Shown here piece by piece: positions 1 through 8,834 of a stretch of 64,000 nucleotides of DNA (the stretch's first letter is position 1; every line of letters begins with the position of its first letter). Source of the stretch: Olivibacter sp. SDN3 (GTDB lineage Bacteria > Bacteroidota > Bacteroidia > Sphingobacteriales > Sphingobacteriaceae). The translations under genes and the position numbers were made by a program. The stretch covers positions 4,836,001 to 4,900,000 of the forward strand of contig NZ_CP060497.1 of the NCBI RefSeq assembly GCF_014334135.1. Reading direction: 5' to 3'. Under the pieces are notes generated by a model that saw only the letters and a program-made list of their open reading frames with translations, was not told the DNA's origin and made no database searches.

Positions 1-117
1 AAAACCATCCATCACTTTCTTGAGGTCAACTTTCTGAGATATTTTTGCCAGCTGATCAAAGTCTATATTCTTAAACAAATTGATCGCTTGCTTTACTTTC
101 GTGAATGTATTGGACAT
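1..117 (-). CDS. Hypothetical protein, N-terminal fragment
   Basis: A reverse-strand reading frame starts at an ATG at 117 and runs off the left edge, giving 39 residues that begin MSNTFTKVKQAINLFKN and continue with a charged helical stretch (FDQLAKISQKVDLKKVM). There is no signal peptide or membrane segment in the visible part. I do not recognise the family. It lies downstream of bshB1 on the same strand, separated by about 120 bases that include a possible terminator, so it is probably transcribed separately. The start is the only ATG near the edge and the frame is open to base 1. Confidence 0.5.
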   Translation of the reverse strand, partial: MSNTFTKVKQAINLFKNIDFDQLAKISQKVDLKKVMDGF

Positions 118-150
118 GTCTAAATGGTTTAATATCGTTTAAAATACAAC

Positions 151-171
151 AAAAAACACGACGAAGTGTTT
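151..171 (-). terminator. Possible terminator after bshB1
   Basis: On the minus strand AAACAC and GTGTTT (bases 171-166 and 159-154) can pair around a UUCGUC loop and are followed directly by a run of T. The stem is only 6 bp, so this is a modest candidate. It lies about 70 bases beyond the bshB1 stop. Confidence 0.45.
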
Positions 172-239
172 AAAGAGAGTGATTAATCCTAAGTAGTAAT
201 CCCCATATCATTGGTTCAGGCACCTTCATTTCTCACTCA

Positions 240-962
240 TCATCTTAAATCAAAAAGATCATCCACTCCTAGCAGTCGTCTACACGTAAAACCTTCGGCA
301 TATTGCGCACCAATATATTTACCATACTCCTTTGCCCTCGCTTCAATAATGGTGATAAATTCAGGATTAGAAATATATGTTCGTGGCTCATCTAAATCAT
401 AATCCTCGTTAAAAAATTGCGATTTATACGCTTTAATGCTCGCAATCTTCTGATCCCAGAAATCACTCACATCAACAACAATGTCAGGCTCAATATAATG
501 GTCCTGAATTAATTGCAATAACAACCTAGGCCGATGTACTTCTTGCAAGACACCATCAATTTCAGTGGCAATTTTACGTAAACCTGCTAAAAAACAAGCA
601 TCATTTACCAGATCTCCCGCTCGCCCATGATCAGGGTGCCTATCAGAAAGTGCATTTGTGATAATAATTTCAGGCTTATACTTTCTGACTACCTTTACTA
701 CCTCCAGCTGTTCGTATTCTTCATTTTTAAAAAATCCATCTCTTAAGCCAAGATTATCGCGAACGCTTATACCTAATATTTCAGCAGCATCTTCAGCCTC
801 TAAAGCTCTTTTTTCAGGGGTACCACGTGTTCCCAATTCACCACGTGTTAAGTCAACTACACCAATCTTCTTTCCTAATGCTACATGTTTTAGGACCGTA
901 CCTGAGCAACCAAGCTCAGCATCATCTGGATGCGCGGTAATTACCAAAATATCTAAATTCAC
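240..962 (-). CDS. bshB1: Bacillithiol biosynthesis deacetylase BshB1
   Basis: N-acetyl-alpha-D-glucosaminyl-L-malate deacetylase, a zinc enzyme that removes the acetyl group from GlcNAc-malate in the second step of bacillithiol synthesis in the cytoplasm. The 240 residues are the usual family length. The LmbE/PIG-L metal motif AHPDDAELGCSGT sits at residues 10-22, and the second signature RHPDHGRAG (zinc-binding His) near residue 110. There is no signal peptide. It follows gpx on the same strand after 113 bases, so the low-molecular-weight thiol step is next to a thiol peroxidase. Bacillithiol synthesis is known in many Bacteroidota. bshA and bshC are not in the window. Confidence 0.93.
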   Translation of the reverse strand: MNLDILVITAHPDDAELGCSGTVLKHVALGKKIGVVDLTRGELGTRGTPEKRALEAEDAAEILGISVRDNLGLRDGFFKNEEYEQLEVVKVVRKYKPEIIITNALSDRHPDHGRAGDLVNDACFLAGLRKIATEIDGVLQEVHRPRLLLQLIQDHYIEPDIVVDVSDFWDQKIASIKAYKSQFFNEDYDLDEPRTYISNPEFITIIEARAKEYGKYIGAQYAEGFTCRRLLGVDDLFDLR

Positions 963-1075
963 TTTATGTTATCTTAAATGTTATCGTAAAATGCTAAAAA
1001 TTGTAACTAATAAAAATGTTAAGCGAGCAAATGCATACCGTCGCATTTAGCTAACCATAAAAAAGTGATAAACAA

Positions 1076-1561
1076 TCATAACAACTTTTCTATTTTCTTT
1101 ATCACTCGTTTGGAAAAGGGTTTGGTAAAACTATAAAAATAATCCTCTACCTTACCCTCTTTGTTGATTAAGTACTTATGAAAATTCCATAAAGGCTTAC
1201 TGTTGGTTTTTCCATTTAATAATTTATCCCCTAAGAACTTATAAACAGGATGAGCATCGTTTCCTTTCACCTTTATTCGATCATAAACGGTAAAACTTAA
1301 TTTTTGGTCTTTATCGCAATACTCCTGCAAAGCTTCCCCATTTAGTTTTTCTTGTTTGCCAAAATCGTTGCTGGGAAACGCTAACACTTCAAATCCACGG
1401 TTCTTATAACGGCTATAAAGTGTTTCCAACTGTTGATACTGCGGAGCGAAACCACAGCCGCTAGCTGTATTAACAATCAATAAAACTTTGTTTTGATAAA
1501 TACTAAAATCAACAACAGAACCGTCAGGCTTCATTGCACAAAATTGATAAATCCTATCCAT
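1076..1561 (-). CDS. Glutathione peroxidase family thiol peroxidase
   Basis: Thioredoxin-fold peroxidase that reduces H2O2 or organic hydroperoxides, length 161, typical of the bacterial family. The peroxidatic Cys is C36 in NTASGCGFAPQY. The catalytic Gln is Q70 (FGKQE), and Trp and Asn are W125 and N126 in PLWNF. C82 (EYCDKD) sits where the resolving Cys of the thioredoxin-dependent type is expected. The usual FPCNQF motif reads FPSNDF, with Ser replacing the non-catalytic Cys. There is no signal peptide, so it is cytoplasmic. Its ATG directly abuts the stop codon of the DUF4294 gene, implying translational coupling. With a bacillithiol gene nearby, thioredoxin or bacillithiol is a likelier reductant than glutathione (inference). 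Confidence 0.9.
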   Translation of the reverse strand: MDRIYQFCAMKPDGSVVDFSIYQNKVLLIVNTASGCGFAPQYQQLETLYSRYKNRGFEVLAFPSNDFGKQEKLNGEALQEYCDKDQKLSFTVYDRIKVKGNDAHPVYKFLGDKLLNGKTNSKPLWNFHKYLINKEGKVEDYFYSFTKPFSKRVIKKIEKLL

Positions 1562-2212
1562 CTAATAAAAATAACGATTAGCGTTGTTTGCGTGGCTACG
1601 AATGATATTCTCTATGTCCCGTTCCTGTTCAGGATCATAGGTATTTTTGAGGTTATGTCCAAAAACCTTTGCCACCGATTGGTAAAAGAAGGCATTCACA
1701 CCTCCTCTTAGTTCGCGCACCAACTCATAACTTGAATTTCCTGTCTGCCTATCTATCAGCTTAATTAGTATCTCACCTTGCGAAATAGACATTTTTTTTA
1801 TCTCTCTATTGAACATTGCCTTTATCTCTTTCTCACAATTCTTTATTAAACGTTTTTGCTCTTTCTTTTCCCGGGTAACAGCAAGTTCACGTTGCAGCCT
1901 ATCATATCGTTCTTCTGCAAATTTGGCATATGGGAGTACCTTTAGCACATTATATTTTAAGCGATTATATTTCGCCCTATCTTCCGGAGTTTTAAAAACC
2001 CGGTAGTCAGTAATAACAACCTCCCTTAGCATCATCCAAGGCATACGTTCGCCATCGACAACGACGGTAGGCATCATAATTGGCTTGGTATTTGTAGGGA
2101 CTTCTGTAGTATTAGCTAAACTATCTTTATTAACATTAACCTGCTGTTGCGCCAAGCACTTTCCTCCAAAAAAAAGCAGAAAATTAATTAACAATAGATG
2201 TAAAATTTTCAT
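1562..2212 (-). CDS. DUF4294 family secreted protein
   Basis: A Bacteroidota-specific protein of unknown function. The frame is open from 2239, but the preferred start is the ATG at 2212, because it begins a clean signal peptide (MKILHLLLINFLLFF, then GGKCLAQQ). The mature part has the family's core YRVFKTPEDRAKYNRLKYNV and a charged helical region rich in Lys and Glu (residues about 105-150). It probably acts in the periplasm. The stop codon touches the start of gpx. An upstream TAnnTTTG element on this strand at 2322-2315 is a plausible promoter. No catalytic residues can be assigned. Confidence 0.75.
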   Translation of the reverse strand: MKILHLLLINFLLFFGGKCLAQQQVNVNKDSLANTTEVPTNTKPIMMPTVVVDGERMPWMMLREVVITDYRVFKTPEDRAKYNRLKYNVLKVLPYAKFAEERYDRLQRELAVTREKKEQKRLIKNCEKEIKAMFNREIKKMSISQGEILIKLIDRQTGNSSYELVRELRGGVNAFFYQSVAKVFGHNLKNTYDPEQERDIENIIRSHANNANRYFY

Positions 2213-2314
2213 AGATTTAGCTCTTACAAAACAGTTCATTAAAGTTAGGTAAAAAGTTTACATTTTAGCCAATTTTATTAGTCTCCTTTGGTATTTTACA
2301 ATATCAAAGGTAAG

Positions 2315-2322
2315 AATAAAAA
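2315..2322 (-). promoter_or_regulatory. Candidate -7 element for DUF4294-gpx
   Basis: The minus strand reads TACCTTTG, an exact match to the Bacteroidota -7 consensus TAnnTTTG, about 100 bases before the DUF4294 start. No clear TTG -33 box is seen at the expected spacing. Confidence 0.4.
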
Positions 2323-2352
2323 ATTTACTAGCATATAGATACATATACGAAT

Positions 2353-4566
2353 ATGAAGGAATTAGTGATTGATCTTGAGGCCGAAAAAAAGGAAATATTA
2401 AAACGCTATCGTGCATTGCTTAGAGCGTGTAAACCTACTTTGCAAAAAGGTGATAAGCAAATGATTCGGCGCGCCTTTGATATGGCACTCGAAAATCACA
2501 AAGATATGCGACGCAAGTCTGGTGAGCCCTACATTTATCATCCAATTGCTGTTGCACAAATTGCTGCAGAAGAAATAGGTTTAGGTACTACTTCAATTGT
2601 TTGCGCGCTCCTTCATGATGTAGTTGAAGATACGGACATAACCCTTGATGAAATTGAACGTGAATTCGGCAAAAAAGTTGCCCGCATCATCGATGGTCTA
2701 ACAAAAATATCAGGCATTTTCGATCCTAACAGTTCAATTCAAGCGGAGAATTTCAGAAAGATGTTATTAACACTTGCCGATGACGTCCGTGTTATCCTGA
2801 TTAAACTCGCCGATCGCTTGCACAATATGCGTACCATGGAATTTATGGCCCGTGATAAGCAGTTGAAAATCGCATCGGAAACGAGCTATTTATACGCGCC
2901 GCTTGCTCACCGATTGGGTTTGTATGCTATCAAATCGGAACTGGAAGATCTTTCCATGAAATATACTGATCCAGACACCTATAAATTTATCGCTAGAAAA
3001 TTAAATGAAAAAAAGGCCGAACGAGAAAGGTACATTAAAGAGTTTATTGGCCCTATTCAAGAAATACTTTTAGAGCAAGGAATTAATGCCAATGTTTTTG
3101 GCCGTCCAAAATCTATCCACTCCATTTGGAACAAAATGCGAAAAAAGTCTATTCCTTTTGAAGAAGTTTACGACCTATTCGCTATTAGAGTTATTATAGA
3201 CACCACGCAAGAAATGGAGAAGGCCGAATGTTGGAAAGCCTATTCGATAGTAACAGACCTATACCGCCCAAACCCAGATAGATTGCGCGATTGGATTTCA
3301 TCCCCAAAAGCTAACGGTTATGAATCTTTGCATACAACCGTAATGGGAGCTAAAGGCCAATGGGTGGAAGTACAGATTCGAACCAAAAGGATGAACGAAA
3401 TTGCGGAGAAAGGTTTCGCAGCTCATTGGAAATATAAAGAGTCAAACTCCGATAGCGGACTGGATCAATGGATTCAAAAGGTAAGAGACATTTTGAGTAA
3501 CCCAGAATCGAACGCATTGGATTTTGTAGATGATTTCAAGATGAATCTCTTTTCTGATGAGATTTTTATCTTTACACCAAAAGGTTCTCTAATTCAGTTA
3601 CCGCTAGACGCTACTGCGCTCGACTTTGCATTTGAAATACATTCCGATCTTGGCGCAAGCTGTATCGGTGCAAAGGTAAACCACAAACTTGTACCATTAT
3701 CGCATAAGTTATCAAACGGTGATCAAGTGGAGATTATTACCTCAAACAAGCAAACTCCCAAAGAAGATTGGTTGAACTTTGTGGTAACAGCCAAAGCTAA
3801 ATCGAAGATAAAATCCGCATTAAAAGAAGAAAAGCGCCGGATAGCAGAAGATGGCAAGGAGATATTAGAACGAAAGCTCAAATCAATAAAAATCACATAC
3901 AATACAGACAACCTCAATAAGCTCGCGGCATACTTAAAGCTGCCTTCAACTCAGGATCTATTTTATAATGTCGCTAAAGGAGAAATTGATCTAAAGCAAT
4001 TGAAGGAATTTGCAGTAGCGGAGCGGGCAATAGATACCACCAGCGGTGCCAGCACTAAAATAGACCATCATGTTGAAGGGCTGGTAAAAAAAGTTGAGAA
4101 AAAAGACAAGGAAACACTATTGATTGGAGATGATTTTCAGAAGTTAGATTACACCCTATCAGCATGTTGCAACCCTATACCTGGAGATGACGTGTTCGGT
4201 TTTGTGACCGTAAATGATGGTATTAAAATCCATCGAACCAATTGTCCGAACGCATCTAAGCTTATGGCTAATTACGGATATAGAATTGTAAAAGCCAAAT
4301 GGACCTCTCAACAAGAACTCGCGTTCTTGACTGGGCTACGAATAGTTGGAATTGATGATGTAGGTTTAGTTAACAAAATTACAACTGTCATTTCTCAAGA
4401 CTTTAAAATTAATATTCGTTCCATCACCATTAGCAGCAATCAGGGAATTTTTGAAGGTTCTATAATGGTCTACGTCAACAATACAGGTCATTTAGAAACT
4501 CTAATAAAGAAATTAAAGCAAATTAAAGGCATAACCGGCATTACACGGTTTGATTCCGAACCATAA
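2353..4566 (+). CDS. rel: Bifunctional (p)ppGpp synthetase/hydrolase, RelA/SpoT type
   Basis: Makes and degrades the stringent-response alarmone (p)ppGpp in the cytoplasm. At 737 residues it has the full long-RSH architecture. The HD hydrolase domain (about 45-200) has intact metal motifs: YIYHP, LLHDVVEDT and KLADRLHNMR. The synthetase domain (about 240-370) has GRPKSIHSIWNKM, YDLFAIRV, ANGYESLHTT and the EVQIRT strand. A TGS domain (about 400-465) begins IFTPKG. A Cys-containing region with CCNPIPGD lies near 610, and an ACT domain at about 660-735. The intact HD motif argues for hydrolase activity as well as synthesis. It is monocistronic, with a terminator hairpin after the stop. Confidence 0.95.
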   Translation: MKELVIDLEAEKKEILKRYRALLRACKPTLQKGDKQMIRRAFDMALENHKDMRRKSGEPYIYHPIAVAQIAAEEIGLGTTSIVCALLHDVVEDTDITLDEIEREFGKKVARIIDGLTKISGIFDPNSSIQAENFRKMLLTLADDVRVILIKLADRLHNMRTMEFMARDKQLKIASETSYLYAPLAHRLGLYAIKSELEDLSMKYTDPDTYKFIARKLNEKKAERERYIKEFIGPIQEILLEQGINANVFGRPKSIHSIWNKMRKKSIPFEEVYDLFAIRVIIDTTQEMEKAECWKAYSIVTDLYRPNPDRLRDWISSPKANGYESLHTTVMGAKGQWVEVQIRTKRMNEIAEKGFAAHWKYKESNSDSGLDQWIQKVRDILSNPESNALDFVDDFKMNLFSDEIFIFTPKGSLIQLPLDATALDFAFEIHSDLGASCIGAKVNHKLVPLSHKLSNGDQVEIITSNKQTPKEDWLNFVVTAKAKSKIKSALKEEKRRIAEDGKEILERKLKSIKITYNTDNLNKLAAYLKLPSTQDLFYNVAKGEIDLKQLKEFAVAERAIDTTSGASTKIDHHVEGLVKKVEKKDKETLLIGDDFQKLDYTLSACCNPIPGDDVFGFVTVNDGIKIHRTNCPNASKLMANYGYRIVKAKWTSQQELAFLTGLRIVGIDDVGLVNKITTVISQDFKINIRSITISSNQGIFEGSIMVYVNNTGHLETLIKKLKQIKGITGITRFDSEP

Positions 4567-4591
4567 CAAACCAATCCATAAGGATTGATAG

Positions 4592-4631
4592 CGTAAAGTA
4601 AGTTCAATAATAATTACTTTACGATGTTTTT
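4592..4631 (+). terminator. Terminator of rel
   Basis: A 10-bp perfect stem, CGTAAAGTAA (4592-4601) with TTACTTTACG (4614-4623), has a 12-base loop and is followed by ATGTTTTT. It lies 25 bases after the rel stop codon. Confidence 0.65.
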
Positions 4632-4636
4632 GTGAA

Positions 4637-4667
4637 TTGGATATCATAACAATTTTAGCTAAGTTTG
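4637..4667 (+). promoter_or_regulatory. Candidate promoter of the Fur-family gene
   Basis: TTG at 4637-4639, a 20-base spacer, then TAAGTTTG at 4660-4667, which is an exact TAnnTTTG -7 box. It leaves a leader of roughly 15 bases before the ATG at 4687. Confidence 0.6.
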
Positions 4668-4686
4668 TACATAATTAAAGATTACT

Positions 4687-5193
4687 ATGTCTACAACAGA
4701 AACGACAAGCATGGTCAGAAAAATTTTCGAGGCTTATCTCGAAAATAAAAGCCTACGCAAAACTCCGGAACGCTTTGCCATCTTGGAAGAGATATACTCT
4801 CGCAATGACCATTTTGATGTGGAATCACTATATATCCACATGAAAAATAAAAAGTATAGGGTAAGCAGAGCAACTGTATATAACACGTTAGAGCTTTTAG
4901 TTTCATGTGATTTGGTTACAAAACACCAATTTGGGAAGAATATGGCCCAATTTGAAAAATCTTATGGTTATAAACAACATGATCATATTATCTGCATAGA
5001 ATGTGGTAAGGTTGTTGAATTCTGTGATCCGCGTATCCATCAAATACAAAGCATGATGGGAGAACTTTTAAAGTTTGACATCAAGCATCACTCATTAAAC
5101 CTATATGGTGTTTGTAGTGACTGTAATGATCATTGTCCTGAGAAGGAGAAGATGGATAAGGAAACAAACCACAAAGAGGTTTTTTCCGCTTAA
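4687..5193 (+). CDS. Fur-family transcriptional regulator
   Basis: Metal-dependent winged-helix repressor of 168 residues. The N-terminal DNA-binding half contains the recognition segment YRVSRATVYNTLELL (about residues 58-72). The dimerisation half carries the regulatory metal cluster KQHDHIICIECGK and two CxxC pairs (CIEC and CSDC) that normally bind structural zinc. It ends in a charged tail. The family includes Fur, PerR and Zur, and the sequence alone does not settle which this is. The general two-CxxC pattern fits Fur or PerR. It is flanked by a promoter box and a strong terminator, so it is a single-gene unit. Confidence 0.9.
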   Translation: MSTTETTSMVRKIFEAYLENKSLRKTPERFAILEEIYSRNDHFDVESLYIHMKNKKYRVSRATVYNTLELLVSCDLVTKHQFGKNMAQFEKSYGYKQHDHIICIECGKVVEFCDPRIHQIQSMMGELLKFDIKHHSLNLYGVCSDCNDHCPEKEKMDKETNHKEVFSA

Positions 5194-5218
5194 AGATGCA
5201 CGACAAAGTATAACATAT

Positions 5219-5280
5219 AAAAGCCTGATGGTGCGTAAAATGCTAACTACTTTTTAAGCAACCATCAGGCTTTTTAATTT
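5219..5280 (+). terminator. Terminator of the Fur-family gene
   Basis: A 14-bp perfect stem, AAAAGCCTGATGGT (5219-5232) with ACCATCAGGCTTTT (5261-5274), has a 28-base loop and a T-rich tail. It lies 25 bases after the stop, ahead of purA. Confidence 0.75.
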
Positions 5281-5322
5281 TTAAATTTCTCCAAACAGAT
5301 AAAATAAAACAATAGAATTACT

Positions 5323-6597
5323 ATGAAAGTTGACGTGCTTTTGGGCCTGCAATGGGGCGACGAAGGTAAGGGTAAAATTGTGGATGTTTTAACACCCAAA
5401 TACGATTTAATAGCTCGTTTTCAAGGAGGGCCAAATGCTGGCCATACATTAGAGTTTGATAACCAAAAATATGTTTTGAACACCATACCGTCCGGTATTT
5501 TCAATAAAAAGACTTTAAATTTAATTGGCAATGGCGTTGTTATAGACCCTATCATCTTAAAACGGGAGCTTGACAACCTTAAAAAGAGTGGCTTTGACCC
5601 CGTTGCCACAGGAAAGCTTGTCATCGCACGTCGGGCCCATCTCATTCTCCCTACCCATCAATTGTTAGACGCGGCTTCAGAAAGCAATATGGGAGCGGGC
5701 AAAATCGGATCTACCTTAAAAGGCATTGGTCCTACTTATATGGATAAAACTGGCAGAAATGGTATCCGTGTTGGAGATACAACATTACCCGATTTCAAAG
5801 AACGGTATCAAAAACTAGTAGATAAACACAAAAGCATCCTCTCTCATTACGGGGAAATTCCTGATTTTAGCGACCGTGAACAGGCTTTCTTCGAAGCCAT
5901 AGCCTATCTAAAAACAATTCCACATGTAGACAGTGATCAGCTTGTGAACAAATATCTGGCGGAAGGAAAAAGTGTATTGGCAGAAGGTGCTCAGGGCACG
6001 CTACTTGATATTGACTTTGGATCCTACCCTTTTGTAACCTCCTCAAATACTACTACTGCAGGTGCTTGTACAGGTTTAGGTATAGCTCCGGCTAAAATTG
6101 GTCAAGTAATCGGTATCTTCAAAGCATATTGTACCAGAGTTGGCGGGGGCCCTTTCCCTACAGAACTTGATTGCGCGATTGGAGAAAAATTACGTCAGAT
6201 AGGCCATGAGTTTGGTGCAACGACCGGACGCTCAAGACGCACCGGGTGGATCGATTTACCAGCGTTACGTTATGCAATCCAGCTTAACGGCGTAACCGAA
6301 TTGGTGATGACTAAAGCTGATGTATTAAGTGGATTCGATAAAATTAACGTATGTACACATTACATCCATAATGGCGAAAAAATAGATTATATGCCCTACG
6401 ACATAAACACGATTAAACCAGAACCCGTGCTTGAGACCATTCAAGGATGGAATGAAGATATCACTGGTATAACTAACATCGATCAAATTCCAAAGGCACT
6501 AAAATCTTACATTAGCTACTTAGAGGATAATTTAGACGTTAAAATAAAATACCTTTCCGTTGGACCAGATAGGACACAAACATTGATTTTGGATTAG
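5323..6597 (+). CDS. purA: Adenylosuccinate synthetase
   Basis: Catalyses GTP-dependent condensation of IMP and aspartate to adenylosuccinate, the first committed step to AMP. It has 424 residues, the normal length. The GTP loop LGLQWGDEGKGK is at residues 7-18. Further signatures are NAGHT near 39, AEGAQGTLLDIDFG near 224-237 and TGRSRRTGW in the C-terminal half. It ends at 6597, three bases before the pabB start, so the two are probably co-transcribed. The ATG at 5323 begins directly with the conserved N-terminus. It is cytoplasmic. Confidence 0.97.
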   Translation: MKVDVLLGLQWGDEGKGKIVDVLTPKYDLIARFQGGPNAGHTLEFDNQKYVLNTIPSGIFNKKTLNLIGNGVVIDPIILKRELDNLKKSGFDPVATGKLVIARRAHLILPTHQLLDAASESNMGAGKIGSTLKGIGPTYMDKTGRNGIRVGDTTLPDFKERYQKLVDKHKSILSHYGEIPDFSDREQAFFEAIAYLKTIPHVDSDQLVNKYLAEGKSVLAEGAQGTLLDIDFGSYPFVTSSNTTTAGACTGLGIAPAKIGQVIGIFKAYCTRVGGGPFPTELDCAIGEKLRQIGHEFGATTGRSRRTGWIDLPALRYAIQLNGVTELVMTKADVLSGFDKINVCTHYIHNGEKIDYMPYDINTIKPEPVLETIQGWNEDITGITNIDQIPKALKSYISYLEDNLDVKIKYLSVGPDRTQTLILD

Positions 6598-6600
6598 CCT

Positions 6601-7893
6601 ATGATATCAAACCACTATTATTCGGATAATATACAACTGTTTATAAAGAAAGCCCTTCAATGGGCTTCTTTGTTTAACAGTGCTTGCTGTTTGCACAGCC
6701 AAGAACATCAATTAGACCTTTATAGTAAGTTTGACACACTGATTGCAGCAGGTGCTGCCGATGAGCTCACGGATGGAGAAAGCCCGTTTTTCCCGCAATT
6801 ACAAAATTTTTTCGAAAAACATTCAAAAAAATGGATACCAGGGTTTCTTTCGTACGATTTAAAAAACGAGCTGGAAAACCTTGAAACCAACCATCCCAAT
6901 GAACAAGGATTCCCTGACGCCTATTTTTTTGTACCTAAACACCTTATTCTCATCAGAGGAAATGAAGTCACCATCGATAGCCCTTCCAGCCGAAACGTAT
7001 GGGAACAAATCATAAATACTGCTGTAGACGACTCCTTCTATTTTTCAGGAACGGTTACGGCTAAAATGAGTAAGGCGGATTATACCCGGGCATTCAATAA
7101 ATTACTGTCCCATATACAGCTAGGTAACATATATGAAGTTAATCTTTGCCAGGAATTTTATGCGGAAGAGGTGCTTTTTGAGCCTGTTAAAGCTTTTTGG
7201 CAATTAAGCAAGATATCACCCACGCCATTTTCCTGCTTTTTTAAACAGCAAGAGCAATATATTATATCCGCTTCTCCGGAGCGATTTTTAGCTAGAAGAG
7301 ACAAGAAACTTATATCACAACCAATGAAAGGTACGGCGCCAAGAGGGGCTAGAAGAGAGGAGGATCAGCAAAACATAAAGAACCTCCGCTCAAATACGAA
7401 AGAGATCAGCGAAAACATTATGATCGTTGATTTAGTGAGAAACGACTTAACACGCAGTGCGTCACCCGCTTCTATCCATGTGCGAGAGCTTATGGGAGTT
7501 TACACCTTTAAGCAAGTGCATCAACTGATCTCCACCGTGACGGCAGAAGAACAGCCAAATCTACCTGCTACAACTAGTATCAAAAACACTTTCCCTGCCG
7601 GTTCTATGACCGGAGCGCCAAAAATAAGCGCAATGAAGTTAATAGATAGCTATGAAAAAAGCAGAAGAGGCGTTTATGCCGGTTCAATTGGGTATTTTGC
7701 ACATGATGGAGATTATGATTTTAATGTGGTTATCCGCTCCCTTCTGTACAACGCACAAAACAAGCGGTTATCGTTTCATGTAGGCAGTGCTATCACCGCA
7801 GAAGCACACGCGGAGAGCGAATATCAGGAGTGCCTTTGGAAAGCAAAGGCCATAATAAAACTATTGGGCGTTGATGTGATACATAACACGTGA
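6601..7893 (+). CDS. pabB: Aminodeoxychorismate synthase component I
   Basis: Chorismate-utilising enzyme that makes 4-amino-4-deoxychorismate for folate synthesis. It has 430 residues with the chorismate-binding domain in the second half. The diagnostic motif PMKGTAPRG places Lys at residue 243 where anthranilate synthases have Ala (PIAGT), which favours PabB over TrpE. Other family motifs are VDLVRNDL and PAGSMTGAPK (about residues 337-346), followed by RRGVYAGSIGY. The start is 3 bases after the purA stop, implying coupling. No pabA or pabC is adjacent. The folate genes thyA and folA lie elsewhere in the window, at 25-26 kb. Confidence 0.92.
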   Translation: MISNHYYSDNIQLFIKKALQWASLFNSACCLHSQEHQLDLYSKFDTLIAAGAADELTDGESPFFPQLQNFFEKHSKKWIPGFLSYDLKNELENLETNHPNEQGFPDAYFFVPKHLILIRGNEVTIDSPSSRNVWEQIINTAVDDSFYFSGTVTAKMSKADYTRAFNKLLSHIQLGNIYEVNLCQEFYAEEVLFEPVKAFWQLSKISPTPFSCFFKQQEQYIISASPERFLARRDKKLISQPMKGTAPRGARREEDQQNIKNLRSNTKEISENIMIVDLVRNDLTRSASPASIHVRELMGVYTFKQVHQLISTVTAEEQPNLPATTSIKNTFPAGSMTGAPKISAMKLIDSYEKSRRGVYAGSIGYFAHDGDYDFNVVIRSLLYNAQNKRLSFHVGSAITAEAHAESEYQECLWKAKAIIKLLGVDVIHNT

Positions 7894-7967
7894 CGCATCC
7901 ATCACCAACATCCCATCATAAATATGTTTGCTATCACTTTGATTATATTGGGAAAATGCCCAGCACA

Positions 7968-8774
7968 TTATTTATTGTAATGCTTCATCGCTTCCGGTAT
8001 TAACTTCTGAATATCTGCAATGCGCCTTTCGTCGCTAGGGTGTGTACTTAAAAACTCTGGAGGTTTCTGTCCACCAGCCTTAGAAGCCATTCGTTCCCAA
8101 AAGCCTGTCGCTTCGTTGGGATCATAACCCGCCATCGCCATGAATGTTAACCCCATTCTGTCCGCTTCACTCTCTTGGTTTCTTGAATACTTCAACAAAG
8201 CAACTTGACTACCGAGCCCATATAATTGGCTAACTGCTAATTGTGTAATTTGTGATTTTTTAGATGTTGCCAATCCAACCCCTACCCCTAGTCCTTGAGC
8301 AGCCAAAGTATTAGAGGCTCTTTCTGACGAATGCCTTGCAATAGCGTGTGCTACTTCATGTCCCATGACAGTTGCTAAGCCCGCTTCTGTTTGGGTTACA
8401 GGAAGAATACCGGTATACACCGCCACTTTTCCACCAGGCATACACCAAGCATTTACTTGTTGTTCATCTATTAAATTAAACTCCCAATTAAACTGAAATT
8501 GATCAGCATATCCGTTCTGTTTGAGATAACTTTCAACGGCACGGGCTATTTTATTTCCAACATTTTGTACCAATTGGGCATTTGAAGTACCTTTCACGAC
8601 CTTCGTCTTAGGGCTATTCAATAACTCCCGATAAGCAAGAGAAGCTTGCTGCTGCATCTGCTTATCATCTACCAGACTTAATTGTTTTCTACCAGTAAGT
8701 GGAACGGTTGAACACGCTGTGAAAAAGACAGCTAATAATACTGCACCAATTGTTTTATTTCTATTCCAATTCAT
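7968..8774 (-). CDS. M48 family zinc metallopeptidase, lipoprotein
   Basis: A secreted, lipid-anchored protease related to BepA/LoiP-type envelope quality-control peptidases. The open frame begins at 8792, but the ATG at 8774 gives a clean lipoprotein signal (MNWNRNKTIGAVLLAVFFTAC, lipobox Cys 21) and is preferred. The zinc site is GHEVAHAIARH (H139 and H143, catalytic E140 from this start), with the third ligand in NQESEADRMG. The C-terminal LSTHPSDERR is typical of the family. It is the last gene of the reverse-strand run DUF4783-nadC-plsY-M48, 60 bases after plsY. Outer-membrane lipoprotein location is inferred. Confidence 0.92.
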   Translation of the reverse strand: MNWNRNKTIGAVLLAVFFTACSTVPLTGRKQLSLVDDKQMQQQASLAYRELLNSPKTKVVKGTSNAQLVQNVGNKIARAVESYLKQNGYADQFQFNWEFNLIDEQQVNAWCMPGGKVAVYTGILPVTQTEAGLATVMGHEVAHAIARHSSERASNTLAAQGLGVGVGLATSKKSQITQLAVSQLYGLGSQVALLKYSRNQESEADRMGLTFMAMAGYDPNEATGFWERMASKAGGQKPPEFLSTHPSDERRIADIQKLIPEAMKHYNK

Positions 8775-8834
8775 AAGATTATTTATAATCATAAATAAAA
8801 AACAATAGCAATAGTTGTGCCGATATGTAGTTAT

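Noticed and set aside
6601-7893. Reading the chorismate-binding enzyme as anthranilate synthase TrpE
   Set aside because: The motif is PMKGT with Lys rather than PIAGT, and there are no tryptophan genes nearby.
7968-8792. The upstream Met at 8792 as the start of the M48 lipoprotein
   Set aside because: It would place six extra polar residues before a perfect lipoprotein signal that begins at 8774.
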